From NCBI GenBank assembly GCA_009733775.1, contig WOGZ01000189.1:1-64000 (forward strand): a stretch of 64,000 nucleotides of DNA. The letters run 5' to 3'. Numbering within the stretch: the first letter of the stretch is position 1; each line of letters opens with the position of its first letter. Of the stretch, positions 1 to 10,323 are shown in pieces. The notes beneath the pieces were generated by a model that was not told where the DNA came from, made no database searches, and saw nothing but the letters and a program-made list of their open reading frames with translations. A program made the position numbers and the translations under genes. Origin of the DNA: Alectoria sarmentosa. Taxonomy: Eukaryota > Ascomycota > Lecanoromycetes > Lecanorales > Parmeliaceae.

Positions 1-1206
1 ATGCAATTATCAAATTTACGATAAAAAATTATTCGTTATTATTCGATATTTAAAATATTAACGATTTAAATTAAAATGTATTAACATTTTAATTAAAATA
101 TTCACGAATTATAAAGATTTTATATATTTTATTAAAAAACGTAACTTAAATCGTTATCAAATTAAATATTTCGATATATTATTCGAATATAACATTAAAA
201 TCATTTATCGTTCGAGATTATAAAATTTCAAAATTAATGTTTTTATTTAAATAATTAAATGCAAGTTTATTAATTTAAAAAATAAACGATTGAGATAATA
301 ACATTAAATTATTTTTATATTAAATCGTTTAAATTTCGATGAAATCGAGTTCGAAATCGATATTATTAATGATTTTCTTTATTATAAAATGTTTAAAGCG
401 AATAAAATCGATAATAAATATAATAATATACGCGAAATAATTATTAATAATAAAAGAAATTAAAAATGTTATATTTAATAAATGCGTTATTACGAACGAA
501 GTTCTTTATTATAAAAATTGTTTATAAATATTTAAATTTATGTATATAATTTTCATTTAAATTTTTTTTAATTAATTTGCATATAATTATCTTAAAGTCG
601 TTTATATATATAAATTATTTAAATGAAAATATTATTAAAAAGATACGAGAATTATAATCGTTATATACGTTAATAATTATTACATTTATATAAAAATATA
701 AGCTTTTAAATATCGTAAATATAATTTGTTTTATAATTATTTTCAATTTTATAAAAACGTTAATAAAACATTTTTATAAATTTTATCGTCGATTTTTTAT
801 TATTAAAAGATTATAAAGTTATATATATCGTAATTAATCGTTTAATTAAAAAGCGTTATTACGTATTATACACGACGAATAATAATAATAATATATTTAT
901 TAAAAACTTTATTAAAAACTTTGTTAAAGAAGTTTTTCGTATATATAAATTATTTATATTAATAATGTTCGATCGAGGCTCACAATTCGTTATTATAATA
1001 TAAAAATCTTTTTATAAAAAATTCGTTATTGAAATTAAATTATTTACGATTTTTTATTTTAAAATAAATAAATAAACGAAACGAAATAATTAAAATTTAA
1101 TTCGTTATTTACGAATTTATTATAATTATATATAAAATAATTAAATTAAATAAATATTTATAATCGAATTTGCGAATAATAATAATGTTTTAATTTTTAT
1201 AAATAT
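1..1206 (+). mobile_element. Element B: RIP-degraded Ty3/gypsy pol fragment (RNase H and integrase), cut by element A
   Basis: Reading + with stops ignored, the first 300 bases give an RNase H tail: a YDKKLF block (expected YDKELL), IFTNYKDFIYFIKKRNL (expected IFTDHK..LTYF..KRNL) and YNIKIIYRSR (expected YRSG). From about 840 an integrase core follows: YYVLYTT, then MFDRGSQFV (expected SDRGPQFV), YLRIYYNYI and EFANNNNV. Expected Trp and Gln codons read TAA or TAG, as RIP predicts. The frame runs to base 1,206, where the LTR of element A begins, and resumes at 6,769. The 5' part of the element lies outside the window. Non-functional. Confidence 0.85.
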
Positions 1207-1387
1207 TGTTATATGCGTATTCTACTTAGCTTTATTATCTATTTAACTTTATCAAATTTATCGACTTTAACGTGATTCTGCGATTTATATATAAATCTTT
1301 CTCTCTTTTATATAGTTTTTTCTTTTTAAACTTATTATTCTCGTTATATACACTTATATAATATTAAATTTTATGTTAATTTTAACA
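1207..1387 (+). repeat. 5' LTR of element A (RIP-mutated)
   Basis: 181 bp, TG...CA. It aligns without gaps to 6588-6768, and most differences are C-to-T or G-to-A in this copy (for example CGTACCC there is CGTATTC here). Confidence 0.88.
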
Positions 1388-2183
1388 TTATAATAAATCT
1401 TTTTCGTATATCACTCGACGAAGATAATTAACGAATTTTTCATTATTGCTCGAAATAAGCGATCGAGCTTGATAAAAAACACGCTAAGTTTTTTTATTAT
1501 ATAAACATTTTATAAACAAAAAATTTATATCGTTTAAAAAAACATATATTATATTACTCAAATTTTCAACGGCAGCTTAATTTATCAAAAAACGAGTCTT
1601 ATATCATCTTTTAAAGATATTTTTTTTCGCTCGCATTTCTTAACATTATATCTTCTCAGCTTTATCATTATCTTATTAACATTTGACGAAATTTAATGCT
1701 ATCGAAAGAATATTATTTAAGATACACACATTTTTTATAGTGACTCGATTGATTTAAAAACGAGCCTGCTATCGCTTTCATAAAAAACACATTTTTAATA
1801 TTAAAATAGTGAAATCTTTATTCAAATCTCAATATCACAATTAGTACGCATATTATAATAACATTTATCTTTATCGCAAAAAGTAAAACGTTTTATAATT
1901 TTAATTTAATAAGATTCACTTTTATTAAAAGTATTATTTTTAATATTTTATTCGAAAACATCGATATTTTTATATAACACATTATGAATTTTTTTTAATT
2001 AAATTTTATATTAATATCAAAATACGTTTTTTTATAACGTCGATTATTTATATATCGTGATTAATTTTATCTTATATATAAAAACTTATATACACGTTAT
2101 TCGTTTTTTGATTCGTTACGATTACGCATATTATAAATATAATATTCTTTATTTACTAAAGATTTTTATTAATAATTTTAAAA

Positions 2184-2445
2184 GAATTAGTCGAAGAGAT
2201 AGTTTATAAATTAGAAATTATAAAGTTAAAAATTATATAATAGTTTTGCATTTTCTTTTTCGTCTTCGTTATAATATTTTAAAGCGCTGAGAATATATCG
2301 ACAATTTCAATAATAAAAGAATCAATTAAAGAATTAGTTTTTAAATTAGAAGTTATAAGATTAAAAATCGTTTAATAATATTACATTTTCTTCTTCGTCT
2401 TCGCTACGAAATCTTAAAGTGTTGAAAAAACATCGACCTTTCAAA
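2184..2445 (+). repeat. Two-unit tandem repeat (~135 bp units) in element A
   Basis: Units starting near 2184 and near 2320 share an AGAAT.A..AAGA..TAGTTT opening, TAAATTAGAA.TTATAA and a later TTTTCTT.TTCGTCTTCG block. The + translation of both contains a KLE(I/V)I(K/R)LKI stretch followed by double stops at expected Trp/Gln codons. It probably lies at the N-terminal side of the gag-like frame. Confidence 0.6.
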
Positions 2446-2754
2446 ATAGCACATGAATTACTTTTATTATAAACGTTATTTAGATTTAAATAATCATTTA
2501 AATTTATACTTAATTTTAAATTATTAAATTTATTTATTTTTAATAATATTGATAGATTTCGATATAAGAATTGAAAATTATAAATTTAAAACAAACTTCG
2601 TCTTAATAAAAATTATTATTCTATCGACGCATTTTAGATTAATTATATCATATCGCGACTTAATAAAAAGACAAGCGAGCATATAATATTTAAACGTCGA
2701 GATTTTATTGCAAATTTTTATATTATTACTTAAAACGTTTTAAATTAACTTAGC

Positions 2755-3170
2755 GATCTTTATAAAATTTCATTACATTTTTTATAAAAAATAAATGTTT
2801 ATATTTATGAAAAACTTAAACAAAAAGCGAAACAATTATTTTTTGAATTTTATATAAAATTTATAAAATATGTCGCTAAAAATCAATTAAAATATTAATT
2901 AATAAAATGTTTAAAAGATAATATTATTAAATAATTATAAAAAACATATATAATAATAAGCATTGAACGAGATTAAATATTTATATAATATAAAAATTAT
3001 TTAACACGCGTGAATTTCTATTAACGACTTAAATTAAAAAAAGAAATTATTAAAAAAACGAATATATTCGCGAAATAATACATTAAGACAAAATTTAAAA
3101 TTGTATATAAAAATCGTGATAAATACGTTATCATTTCTCGTTTTGATTTAAAAAAATATCGACGTTAAAA
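2755..3170 (+). pseudogene. Gag-like reading frame of element A, broken
   Basis: The + frame from 2755 reads DLYKISLHFL, then INVYIYEKLKQKAKQLFFEF, then YIKFIKYVAKN. Later segments contain CLKDNIIK and YLTRVNFY, interrupted only by TAA where Trp or Gln would be expected. The pattern of a basic helical 'EKLKQ..K.LF.EFY..F' segment followed by regularly spaced Trp-type stops resembles Ty3-type Gag (retrotransposon gag domain). No CCHC zinc knuckle was seen. Gag identity is inferred from pattern, not from a search. Confidence 0.45.
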
Positions 3171-3523
3171 GAATTAGCTTCGCAGCAAAGAGCAGAGTCG
3201 TATATTAATTAAATTTATTAACATTTAATCTCACTGAGAATAATTAAATTTGATTTGATATCGTTAAAATAATATATGATTTAATTGCGAAATTAGCTTA
3301 AATTCGTGATTTTTAATTGTTATTATATATTAATATTAATAATAAAAAAGACACGATTTTATACGATTAATTAAATTAATATACGATTCGACGAAATCTC
3401 GAACTTATTGTTTTTAAATAATTTGAATTCATTTCACGTTTAAAAAATGCGCTTAAATTCATTATTTTCGACGATTGCTTAAAGACTTATTAATTAACAA
3501 TAACGTTATTTAAAATTTATTAA

Positions 3524-3890
3524 ATATAATACTCTTATTAATATATGCATAAACGATGTTCGAAAATATATTATATCGTTAAAAGATTTCGTTGTCGCCG
3601 TTGATAATCTCATTCGATATTATATATATAACATTTTTGAAAAAGATTATTTAAATTATCACGAAAATATATACGATATTCAAATAAAGTTTAAAACTTA
3701 CGACTCGAAAACGCTCGAATTAATTAAATTACATCATTTAACAATTTCTTTTCTGCCCGAAAATCAAATTTTATGTGTTCATTTTATGCTCAAATGCTCA
3801 CATAATCACAACTTTCTCATTTCTTTATCGAATGTTTTCAAAATTGAAAATTTATAACGTTATTATAACGTATTTATAATAAGCGACTCG
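3524..3890 (+). repeat. Internal direct repeat of element A, copy 1
   Basis: Aligns with 5981-6365, offset about 2,457 bp. Shared anchors are ATTTATTAAATATAA, ATATTATATCGTTAA, TGTCGCCGTT, GATATTCAAATAAA and TTCAAAATTGAA..TTTATAACGTTAT. Differences are mostly transitions. Function unknown. Confidence 0.7.
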
Positions 3891-5980
3891 TTAAATTTTT
3901 AAAATAGGTTATTATCGTTTTATACGTGTTATTATTAATATGTTTTAAAAAAATAAATAAATCGAATCTCAATCAATCAAGTCTTCAGTTATAAAAATTC
4001 TCTCAATCATAAAATCATATCATTCGAAAAAAAATTATTTAAAATATTTAGATTTTCAACGATATCTCAAACGAATAAAAAACGAATATTTTAAATTGTT
4101 TTATAAAAATCGCTCTTCGCTTCGCTTTTCGCTTAACTTTTTAACTCGTTTTATTTCGCTTCTTAATTCTTAAAATTATACGTTTAAATCTTTATTTAAA
4201 TACGTTATACGAAATAATAGATGTCACAATATTTATAAAATCAACGACGACTTATTCGAATAAGAAATGAATGTGTTATGTTTTCGCAAAACATATTCTT
4301 CTTCGCTTCGTTTCCTCGCATCAACTTCATAATGAGACAATTAATCACTTTATCAAATCATCATTATTCGAAAGATTACATTCGATATTTTACATATTCT
4401 TTACGACGAATCAAACGATTAAGAAACGACTTCGCTATCGTTTTTAAAAAAACATATCAAAATCTCAACATTAATTCAAATATTTTAAAATATAACATTT
4501 AAAAAACAAAAAAACACACTTAAAACAATTATATTTACGTCTATTATTTCTTAAAATCAAATTTTTATTTTTATCTTAAAAAAGCACGTCAGAAGAAAGA
4601 AAATATTATCGTTATATTTACTTTATTTAAAATCGCATATCTTTTAACAAAAAATCAATATCTTTCTCATCTTAAACGTATTTTTACAATATTGAAATTT
4701 CAAAAATTTCTTTATCGTTATCTTATCAATATCAATTTTTTTATTAAATTATCGATTCGATTTATTATTACATTTATTTTATAAAAAAATTATATTTCGT
4801 AAAAAATTATCATCTTTTTTCTTTTAAATTCGTTTTTATAATATTAAATTATTAAAATTTTTCTAATATCGCTTTATTAAATCCGAAAAACTTTTAACAT
4901 CGATTTTTTAAATAAGTTATTAATATATTATATCACATTAATTATAATTATCACTCGTCTTATATATAAAAAACATTTCGCTATTTATATCTTTTAATTA
5001 TATGTTTCGCTTATATCACAACTTAAAAATAATTATAAATCTTAAAAAGTTTTTATAATTGCATAATTACTTTTAAAATGTTTATAAAATATAATATATA
5101 TGTGATATTAAAATAATTAAAAAACTTTAAAAAATATAGATCTCATTAAACGTATAAAAGCAATAATAATTAAATTCAAAAAAGAATCGTTTATTTAATT
5201 AGTTTTAAATTTAGTTATTCAATCACAAATTTCGTATATAACTTCGTAATTATCTTTTAAATATCATAAATGCATCGTTTATTTAATTTTATTTTCATCG
5301 ATTAATCGATTATTAAATTATAATCAAAAAATTCTTTTATAAACATTGTGAGAAAATATTCGATTTCAAAAATAAGTTTTATGATTATGTTCGAAATTGC
5401 GAATGTTAAAAGTTAACATTTATCTTCGTTATCAAGAGTATTGCGATTTATAAATTTAATTTTACGTAATTTTTTATTTTTAAAAAGAGCGTTATAAGCG
5501 ATGCGAACATCGTTATCAAAAATAAAAAAATTAAATATTTTACGCATATCACAATAATAAATGTCTTCGTCGTAAAAAGTATATCGTCTCATAAATGTAA
5601 TTTATCAACACTCATTTCTGCTAAAAATACTATTTTAAAAGTTTTGTTATTAACATTGTTATTAATTTATCGAATAATGTTATCTTTATCGCTTATATAT
5701 AAAATTGTTATATCAAAAACTTATTTTATAATCGCTAACCTATATATACGCTAAGCATTTTTCAAATTCATTAAATCAATCACACGTATTATAAATGTGT
5801 TATTTATTATATTCATTTAAAATCTTTATAAGCGATTTAATAAAGAGAAAATAATTTTTTTATATTAAACAAAATCTTTAATTTCTTAATTAATCAAAAT
5901 ATAACATTTAATTATTAAAAATCTCATTTCGAGTGTTCGAATACTTAAACATTTATTATAAAATCATTCGATTATATAAA

Positions 5981-6365
5981 ATTTATTAAATATAACACTT
6001 TTATTAATATATATATAAACGATATTTAAATATATATTATATCGTTAATTAACCTCGCTGTCGCCGTTAAAATCTTTACGCGATATTATATATATAATAT
6101 TTTTACGAAAAAAGACATAAATACTTTAATAAAATATATATGATATTCAAATAAAATTTAACGTTTACGACTCGAAATCGTTTAAATCAATTAAATCGTA
6201 TCATTTTATAAATTTTCTCGAGGTTACGATATTAGGTTTCGAATAATTATTATATTATTAAAACATTAAATTGCGTTTATAATTATAACTTTTTCAATTT
6301 TTAATGAATTCTTTTCAAAATTGAATTTTTATAACGTTATAATAACGTATTTGCGACGAATTATT
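5981..6365 (+). repeat. Internal direct repeat of element A, copy 2
   Basis: Second copy of the segment at 3524-3890, ending about 220 bp before the 3' LTR. Together the copies suggest an internal duplication or a composite origin of element A. Confidence 0.7.
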
Positions 6366-6574
6366 TATTGAATCTTCGAAATAAATTATTATCGTCGTCG
6401 TCGCCGTCGAAAAAAGAAACATTATTTGAATATCAATTTTTTTTTATTTTGATTGATTTTTTCAGTATACATGCACAGCGATTCTTTTATATAAAAATTG
6501 TGTATAATTTTTATTAACGTCATCGACAAAAAAGATTTGCATCGATTTATAACGATGAAGGTTATCGTTATTCG

Positions 6575-6587
6575 AAGGGGGGGATAG
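6575..6587 (+). promoter_or_regulatory. Polypurine tract of element A
   Basis: AAGGGGGGGATAG directly before the TGTTACG start of the 3' LTR; this is the second-strand priming site expected for an LTR retrotransposon. It keeps its G-run in a neighbourhood where almost every other G has been lost. Confidence 0.75.
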
Positions 6588-6768
6588 TGTTACGAGCGTA
6601 CCCTATTCAGCTCTATTATTTACTCAACCTTATTGAACCTATCGGCTTTAACGTGGTTTTGCGGTTTATATATAAACCTTTCTCTCTTTTACATAATCTT
6701 TTCTTCTTAAACTTATTATTCTCGTTATATACACTCATATAACCTTAAACTTTATGCTAGTTTTAACA
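6588..6768 (+). repeat. 3' LTR of element A (nearly unmutated, island-facing)
   Basis: 181 bp, TGTTACG...TTTTAACA, with clearly higher GC than its 5' partner at 1207-1387. It contains a TATATATAAACC box-like stretch. It marks the left edge of the base-balanced compartment. Confidence 0.88.
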
Positions 6769-6811
6769 AATATATCACTTTTTTATATAAATAAAATTTT
6801 ATTTTCGTATA
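6769..6811 (+). pseudogene. Continuation of element B integrase after the element A insertion
   Basis: After the TSD the frame reads NISLFYINKILFSY. This matches the conserved Ty3/gypsy integrase continuation (..TNxxPFYxNKGFxPR..) that was interrupted at 1,206. It ends in an (AAT)n tract, so the rest of B is missing on this side. Confidence 0.7.
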
Positions 6812-6867
6812 ATAATAATAACAATAATAATAATAATAACAATAATAATAATAATAATAATAATAAT
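6811..6867. repeat. (AAT)n microsatellite at the left island border
   Basis: About 19 AAT/AAC units between the integrase remnant of B and base-balanced sequence. It translates as a poly-Asn run, which is not a gene. Confidence 0.9.
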
Positions 6868-7147
6868 GATGATCAACGGCTCGTGGTAGCTATCGTCTTT
6901 CGTAGTCAAGAAGTGGTTGAAAAGCTTGCACTTTAATACGAATTTATCTAGAGACGCAAAAGAAGCGACAAAAGGGGCAAGCTAGCGGTCAAACTATTTG
7001 CCGGCGGAAGAATATTTTAGCAAACCGAGTCCATCGAATGCCTACATTATTGTATCTTTGTTCACATTTGCCTTTGGCCCCCGTTTAGAGCTCGATTTTG
7101 TATCCGCTATCCTGACCGAGTCAACAGCTAGCCGTTCACCTTACAAG
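6868..7147 (+). promoter_or_regulatory. Upstream region of the RBM26/27-type gene
   Basis: Base-balanced, gene-free 280 bp between the microsatellite and the ATG at 7148. It must hold the promoter and 5' UTR, so transcription starts within a few hundred bases of retrotransposon DNA. An in-frame TTG-initiated extension (6998) is open, but the ATG at 7148 begins exactly where family homology begins. No clear TATA box was recognised. Confidence 0.45.
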
Positions 7148-9769
7148 ATGCTGATCGAAGAAGAAGATGCCGTAGAATTGAAAACATGGGTGGTGAAGAG
7201 ACTAGAGAACATGTACGTGAGGATCCATTGCTGAGAAGTCCCGTGCCAGACTTTGAAATCATCCCTGCGAATCTACAAGTTCCCTGACTGCCGCGGTTTT
7301 GAAGCTCCGACGCAGATTCCGACGTCCTTGCAGACTACGTTATAGCTTTGATGCGTGCAGACACCCCAGAGTCTGAACTAAGGGCGAACGCAGTCGAATG
7401 CCTTGAGGATTTCCTGAAAGACAGTATGTTGGAATTTCCATGAAATGCAGTGTTTGCCAGCGTAAGTCCCAAAATGACCATTGCCCGGTGTTACAACCTA
7501 GACACTGCCGCATTCGTCGACGAGATATTCAAGGCAATTCATACCAAATCCTACTCCCCCAGGAATTTTATTTCTCAGAGCGCTTCGTCCACCAGTCCAA
7601 TTTTCACAGCTCCATCAGGGCCTGCTGGCGCATACGGTTCACTTGGCGCTGGGCGAGGATTGCATGGGGGATTTCAAGAGTCAAGGAAGCGCTCGTACAA
7701 TGACAGACAAGAAGAGGGTCCTGGGGTTGACTCTCATTATTCGCGAGGTGAGCGCCAGATGAAGCATATGCGCAGAGGCGGCAGGGGTGGTAGAGCAGAC
7801 GCGTTCGCGCCCGGGAATGGAAGAGGAGGCTTTCAAGAATCCATGTACTCTCAAATAGGATCCTCACCGGCACCACTAAGCTTTCAAAATATGCCAATGC
7901 CGCCGGCTTTCGATCCCAATGATCCACTCGCGGCAATAATGGCCATGCAAGCTATGGGAATACCGCCGCTTCCTGGCATGCCGCCGCTTCCTCAAGCAGG
8001 CTCACCGAACATTTACTCCCAGTTCGGAGGGCAAAGCACATCACCTTCACAGGGGCCTCGGAGAAACACTCTAAGGGAGAGATGTAGGGATTATGACGAG
8101 AAATTCTATTGCGAAAGGGGTGACGCTTGTCCTTACGAACACGGAACAGATCGGCTAGTCGCATCTGGTCAAGACGGTAAGGATTCCGAATTCTGTGAAG
8201 TAGTCGGAGCTAATGTCTTTCAGAATACGACCCAAAGCATTCGACTATCATGAACCCGCAAGCTACCTCTCCGACGTCAAATGGACATGATGGGTTCCAG
8301 GAACATCGCGGAAATGGGTATGTCCGAGGGAGGGGAAGAGGAGATCGGGGAGGATCCGTGCACCGACGTAACAACAATCGGGCAGAATTTTCTCAAGCCG
8401 GACCCAATCATGACCGATCCATCACCACTATTGTTGTCGAACAGATTCCAGAGGAGAAATTTGACGACGTATCCGTCCGAGAATTCTTTTCCGACTTTGG
8501 CAATATTGAGGAAGTCACAATGCAGCCATACAAACGCCTTGCTTTAGTCAAATACGACGACTACATGGCTGCCAGAAGAGCCTACGAAAGCCCCAAAGTT
8601 ATATTCGACAACCGGTTTGTCAAGGTCTACTGGTATAAGCTGGGCGGGATACCTACTCTACCAGCGACTGCCAGAGGAATCGCAAACTCCCCTTCCGTCT
8701 TCAAGGAGGAAGAGCAACCTTTTAATAGAGAGAAATTTCAGCGAGACGCGGTGGCAGCTCAAAAGAAGCTGGAGGTAAAAAAGGTCCAAATCAAAGACGT
8801 TGAAGCAAAGAGGCAGGCGCTAGAAAAACAGAAAGAGGAGTTGGCTCAGAAGCAAGCTGAGGAAAAGCGGAAGCTGCTCGGTAAATTAGCGGCAAAAGCT
8901 ATTGGGCCTAACGCTGAGACTCCGATGGCGGACGCAACGGCCAATGGCACCAATGGGCCGGACGATAGCAAAGTGAGCGCGCATACCAAAGCACTACGAG
9001 AAAAGGTCGCGGAATTGGAAGCCGAGGCCAAAAGCTTAGGTCTGGACTCGGCGCTAAGTGATACTTCTTACACATATCGTGGCCGAGGAAGAGGGAGAGG
9101 GAGAGGCTCCTACAGGGTGTGTATATTTCTGAGTGAATTTTTACCCAGTACTCTTATTTTCAAACCCTGTTCTATCTCTCGCATCCGTGCCGTGGGGAAC
9201 GTATGCTGAATGTGAATGGTGACTCAGGGATGGGAGGGCTTTGCCGGACGAGAACCTGGGCACGACTCGTCTAGAGGAAGAGGCGCATTCAGAGGACGTG
9301 GCGGTGGGAAGTACAATTTGGATAATCGAACGAAGAAAGTGGCAGTCACGGGCGACCTAAGCGGAGAGAAAGACGAGGCTTTGAGGCAGTGGTTACTGGT
9401 AAGTCTTCGATTTCGGCTTGATTCTTGGAGCGTGTGAAGGCTGATCTAGTGAAAATGCAGGGTGTCGGCGAATTTGAAGCCATCGAAGCCCACCCTGATC
9501 GCCCTGATATACAGGTCATCACATTCAAAGATCGACCTACGGCAGAGACCTTCATGTACGGCATTCACGACATCCCATTGGTCGGAAAACTGGATTTTGC
9601 ATGGTTCAATGCACCAGGTGTGTCTGGCCAACGAACGCCGAAGCAGGCGGACGCCGATGGCGACACAGGAATGGGTGGTACGAGGACGGATGACCATCAT
9701 GCAGACAAGGGAACTGCTTTGGCCAACACCGAAGTCGACTATGACGTGGCAGAAGACGAGGTATGGTAA
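7148..9769 (+). CDS. rmn1: RBM26/27-type RNA-binding protein (PWI-like, CCCH zinc finger, RRM), MTREC-associated family
   Basis: Six exons: 7148-7212, 7305-7423, 7502-8176, 8224-9116, 9228-9398, 9461-9769, giving about 743 aa. Donors are GTACGT, GTATGT, GTAAGG, GTGTGT and GTAAGT, and phases match throughout. Residues 1-80 form the PWI-like fold region (MLIEEEDAVELK, ISDADSDVLADYV, AAFVDEIFKAI). A C-x8-C-x5-C-x3-H finger lies near 255-275. The RRM is near 353-425 (TIVVEQIPEE, VKYDDYMAARRAY). A basic coiled coil lies near 455-510, then RGRGRG tracts. The acidic tail has a VDYDVAEDE motif. By family this is a nuclear RNA surveillance factor: RBM26/27 joins the PAXT connection, and S. pombe Rmn1 joins the MTREC complex. 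The last exon may end at the TAA in 9767-9769. Alternatively a GTAAAG donor at 9766 could splice to about 9871, giving a GDFEFDDLSPAAEF tail that stops at 9916. Confidence 0.88.
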
Positions 9770-9916
9770 AGCAATGCTGCTGGCGCTGTTGCCTGCATGC
9801 AATTCGTTGAATAAATTCGGAGCAACACTGCAAACCATTTCCTTAGTGCTTGCAGTGGTGATTTTGAATTTGATGACCTGTCGCCAGCAGCGGAGTTCGA
9901 GGCTGTCATGCTGTAA

Positions 9917-10323
9917 TTTCACCTAATTGCCTGCTGCTGACCAGCTTGTAGAGTATCGTTGATGGGAGTGTAAGGGTCTTCGACCTCGCTCGAGGCCGGA
10001 ATCCCATTTTGACGGTCTGCTACCTTGTGAGATTTTCGCTACTCGCTAGCTTTTTCCGAGCGTTAAAGTTTTCATGAGTCGTCACAGGAGAGAAGAAATT
10101 CCCAAAGCCCGACTGGTCTTGAATTTGCAAAGTGCTCAAGCTTCACTTGTCCTCCAGCTCGCAACTGGGCAATTGAAAAATTCCTTGCTTAAATTACCTC
10201 TTTATCACCGCCAGCGTCCAGGCAGGACCCCTACGCCCCCGGAGTTATTCACAACCATTTAGCATCCTCTAAAGTCTTTTGCCAGCGGTGGAGTCCGTAT
10301 TCCGAATATGATGTATCTATGCA
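9917..10323. other. Intergenic region, convergent 3' ends
   Basis: Holds the 3' UTR of the RBM26/27-type gene and the 3' flank of the monooxygenase pseudogene. A 62-codon + frame at 10074-10262 has no recognisable similarity and is probably chance. No tRNA or other RNA gene was recognised. Confidence 0.5.

Larger units (their letters stand above)
1207..6768 (+). mobile_element. Element A: LTR retrotransposon, 5,562 bp, TSD AATAT
   Basis: Two 181-bp direct repeats (1207-1387 and 6588-6768) start TGTTA and end TTTTAACA. They are flanked by identical 5-bp duplications AATAT (1202-1206 and 6769-6773). A purine tract precedes the right LTR, so the element reads +. The interior is RIP-mutated. A gag-like frame is traceable at about 2755-3170, but I could not find a reverse transcriptase, and the roughly 2 kb between the internal duplications leaves little room for a full pol. 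It may be a non-autonomous GAG-only (TR-GAG type) element; that is inference. It sits inside the integrase codons of element B. Confidence 0.88.

Noticed and set aside
4278..4502. 74-codon + frame in element A
   Set aside because: Inside RIP-mutated transposon DNA; composition is driven by AT bias and no conserved motif is visible.
6754..6936. 60-codon + frame with poly-Asn
   Set aside because: Built from LTR end, integrase remnant and AAT microsatellite; not a gene.
9930..10030. Possible tRNA-like segment (GGCCGGAATCCC)
   Set aside because: No complete cloverleaf with acceptor, D and anticodon arms could be drawn.
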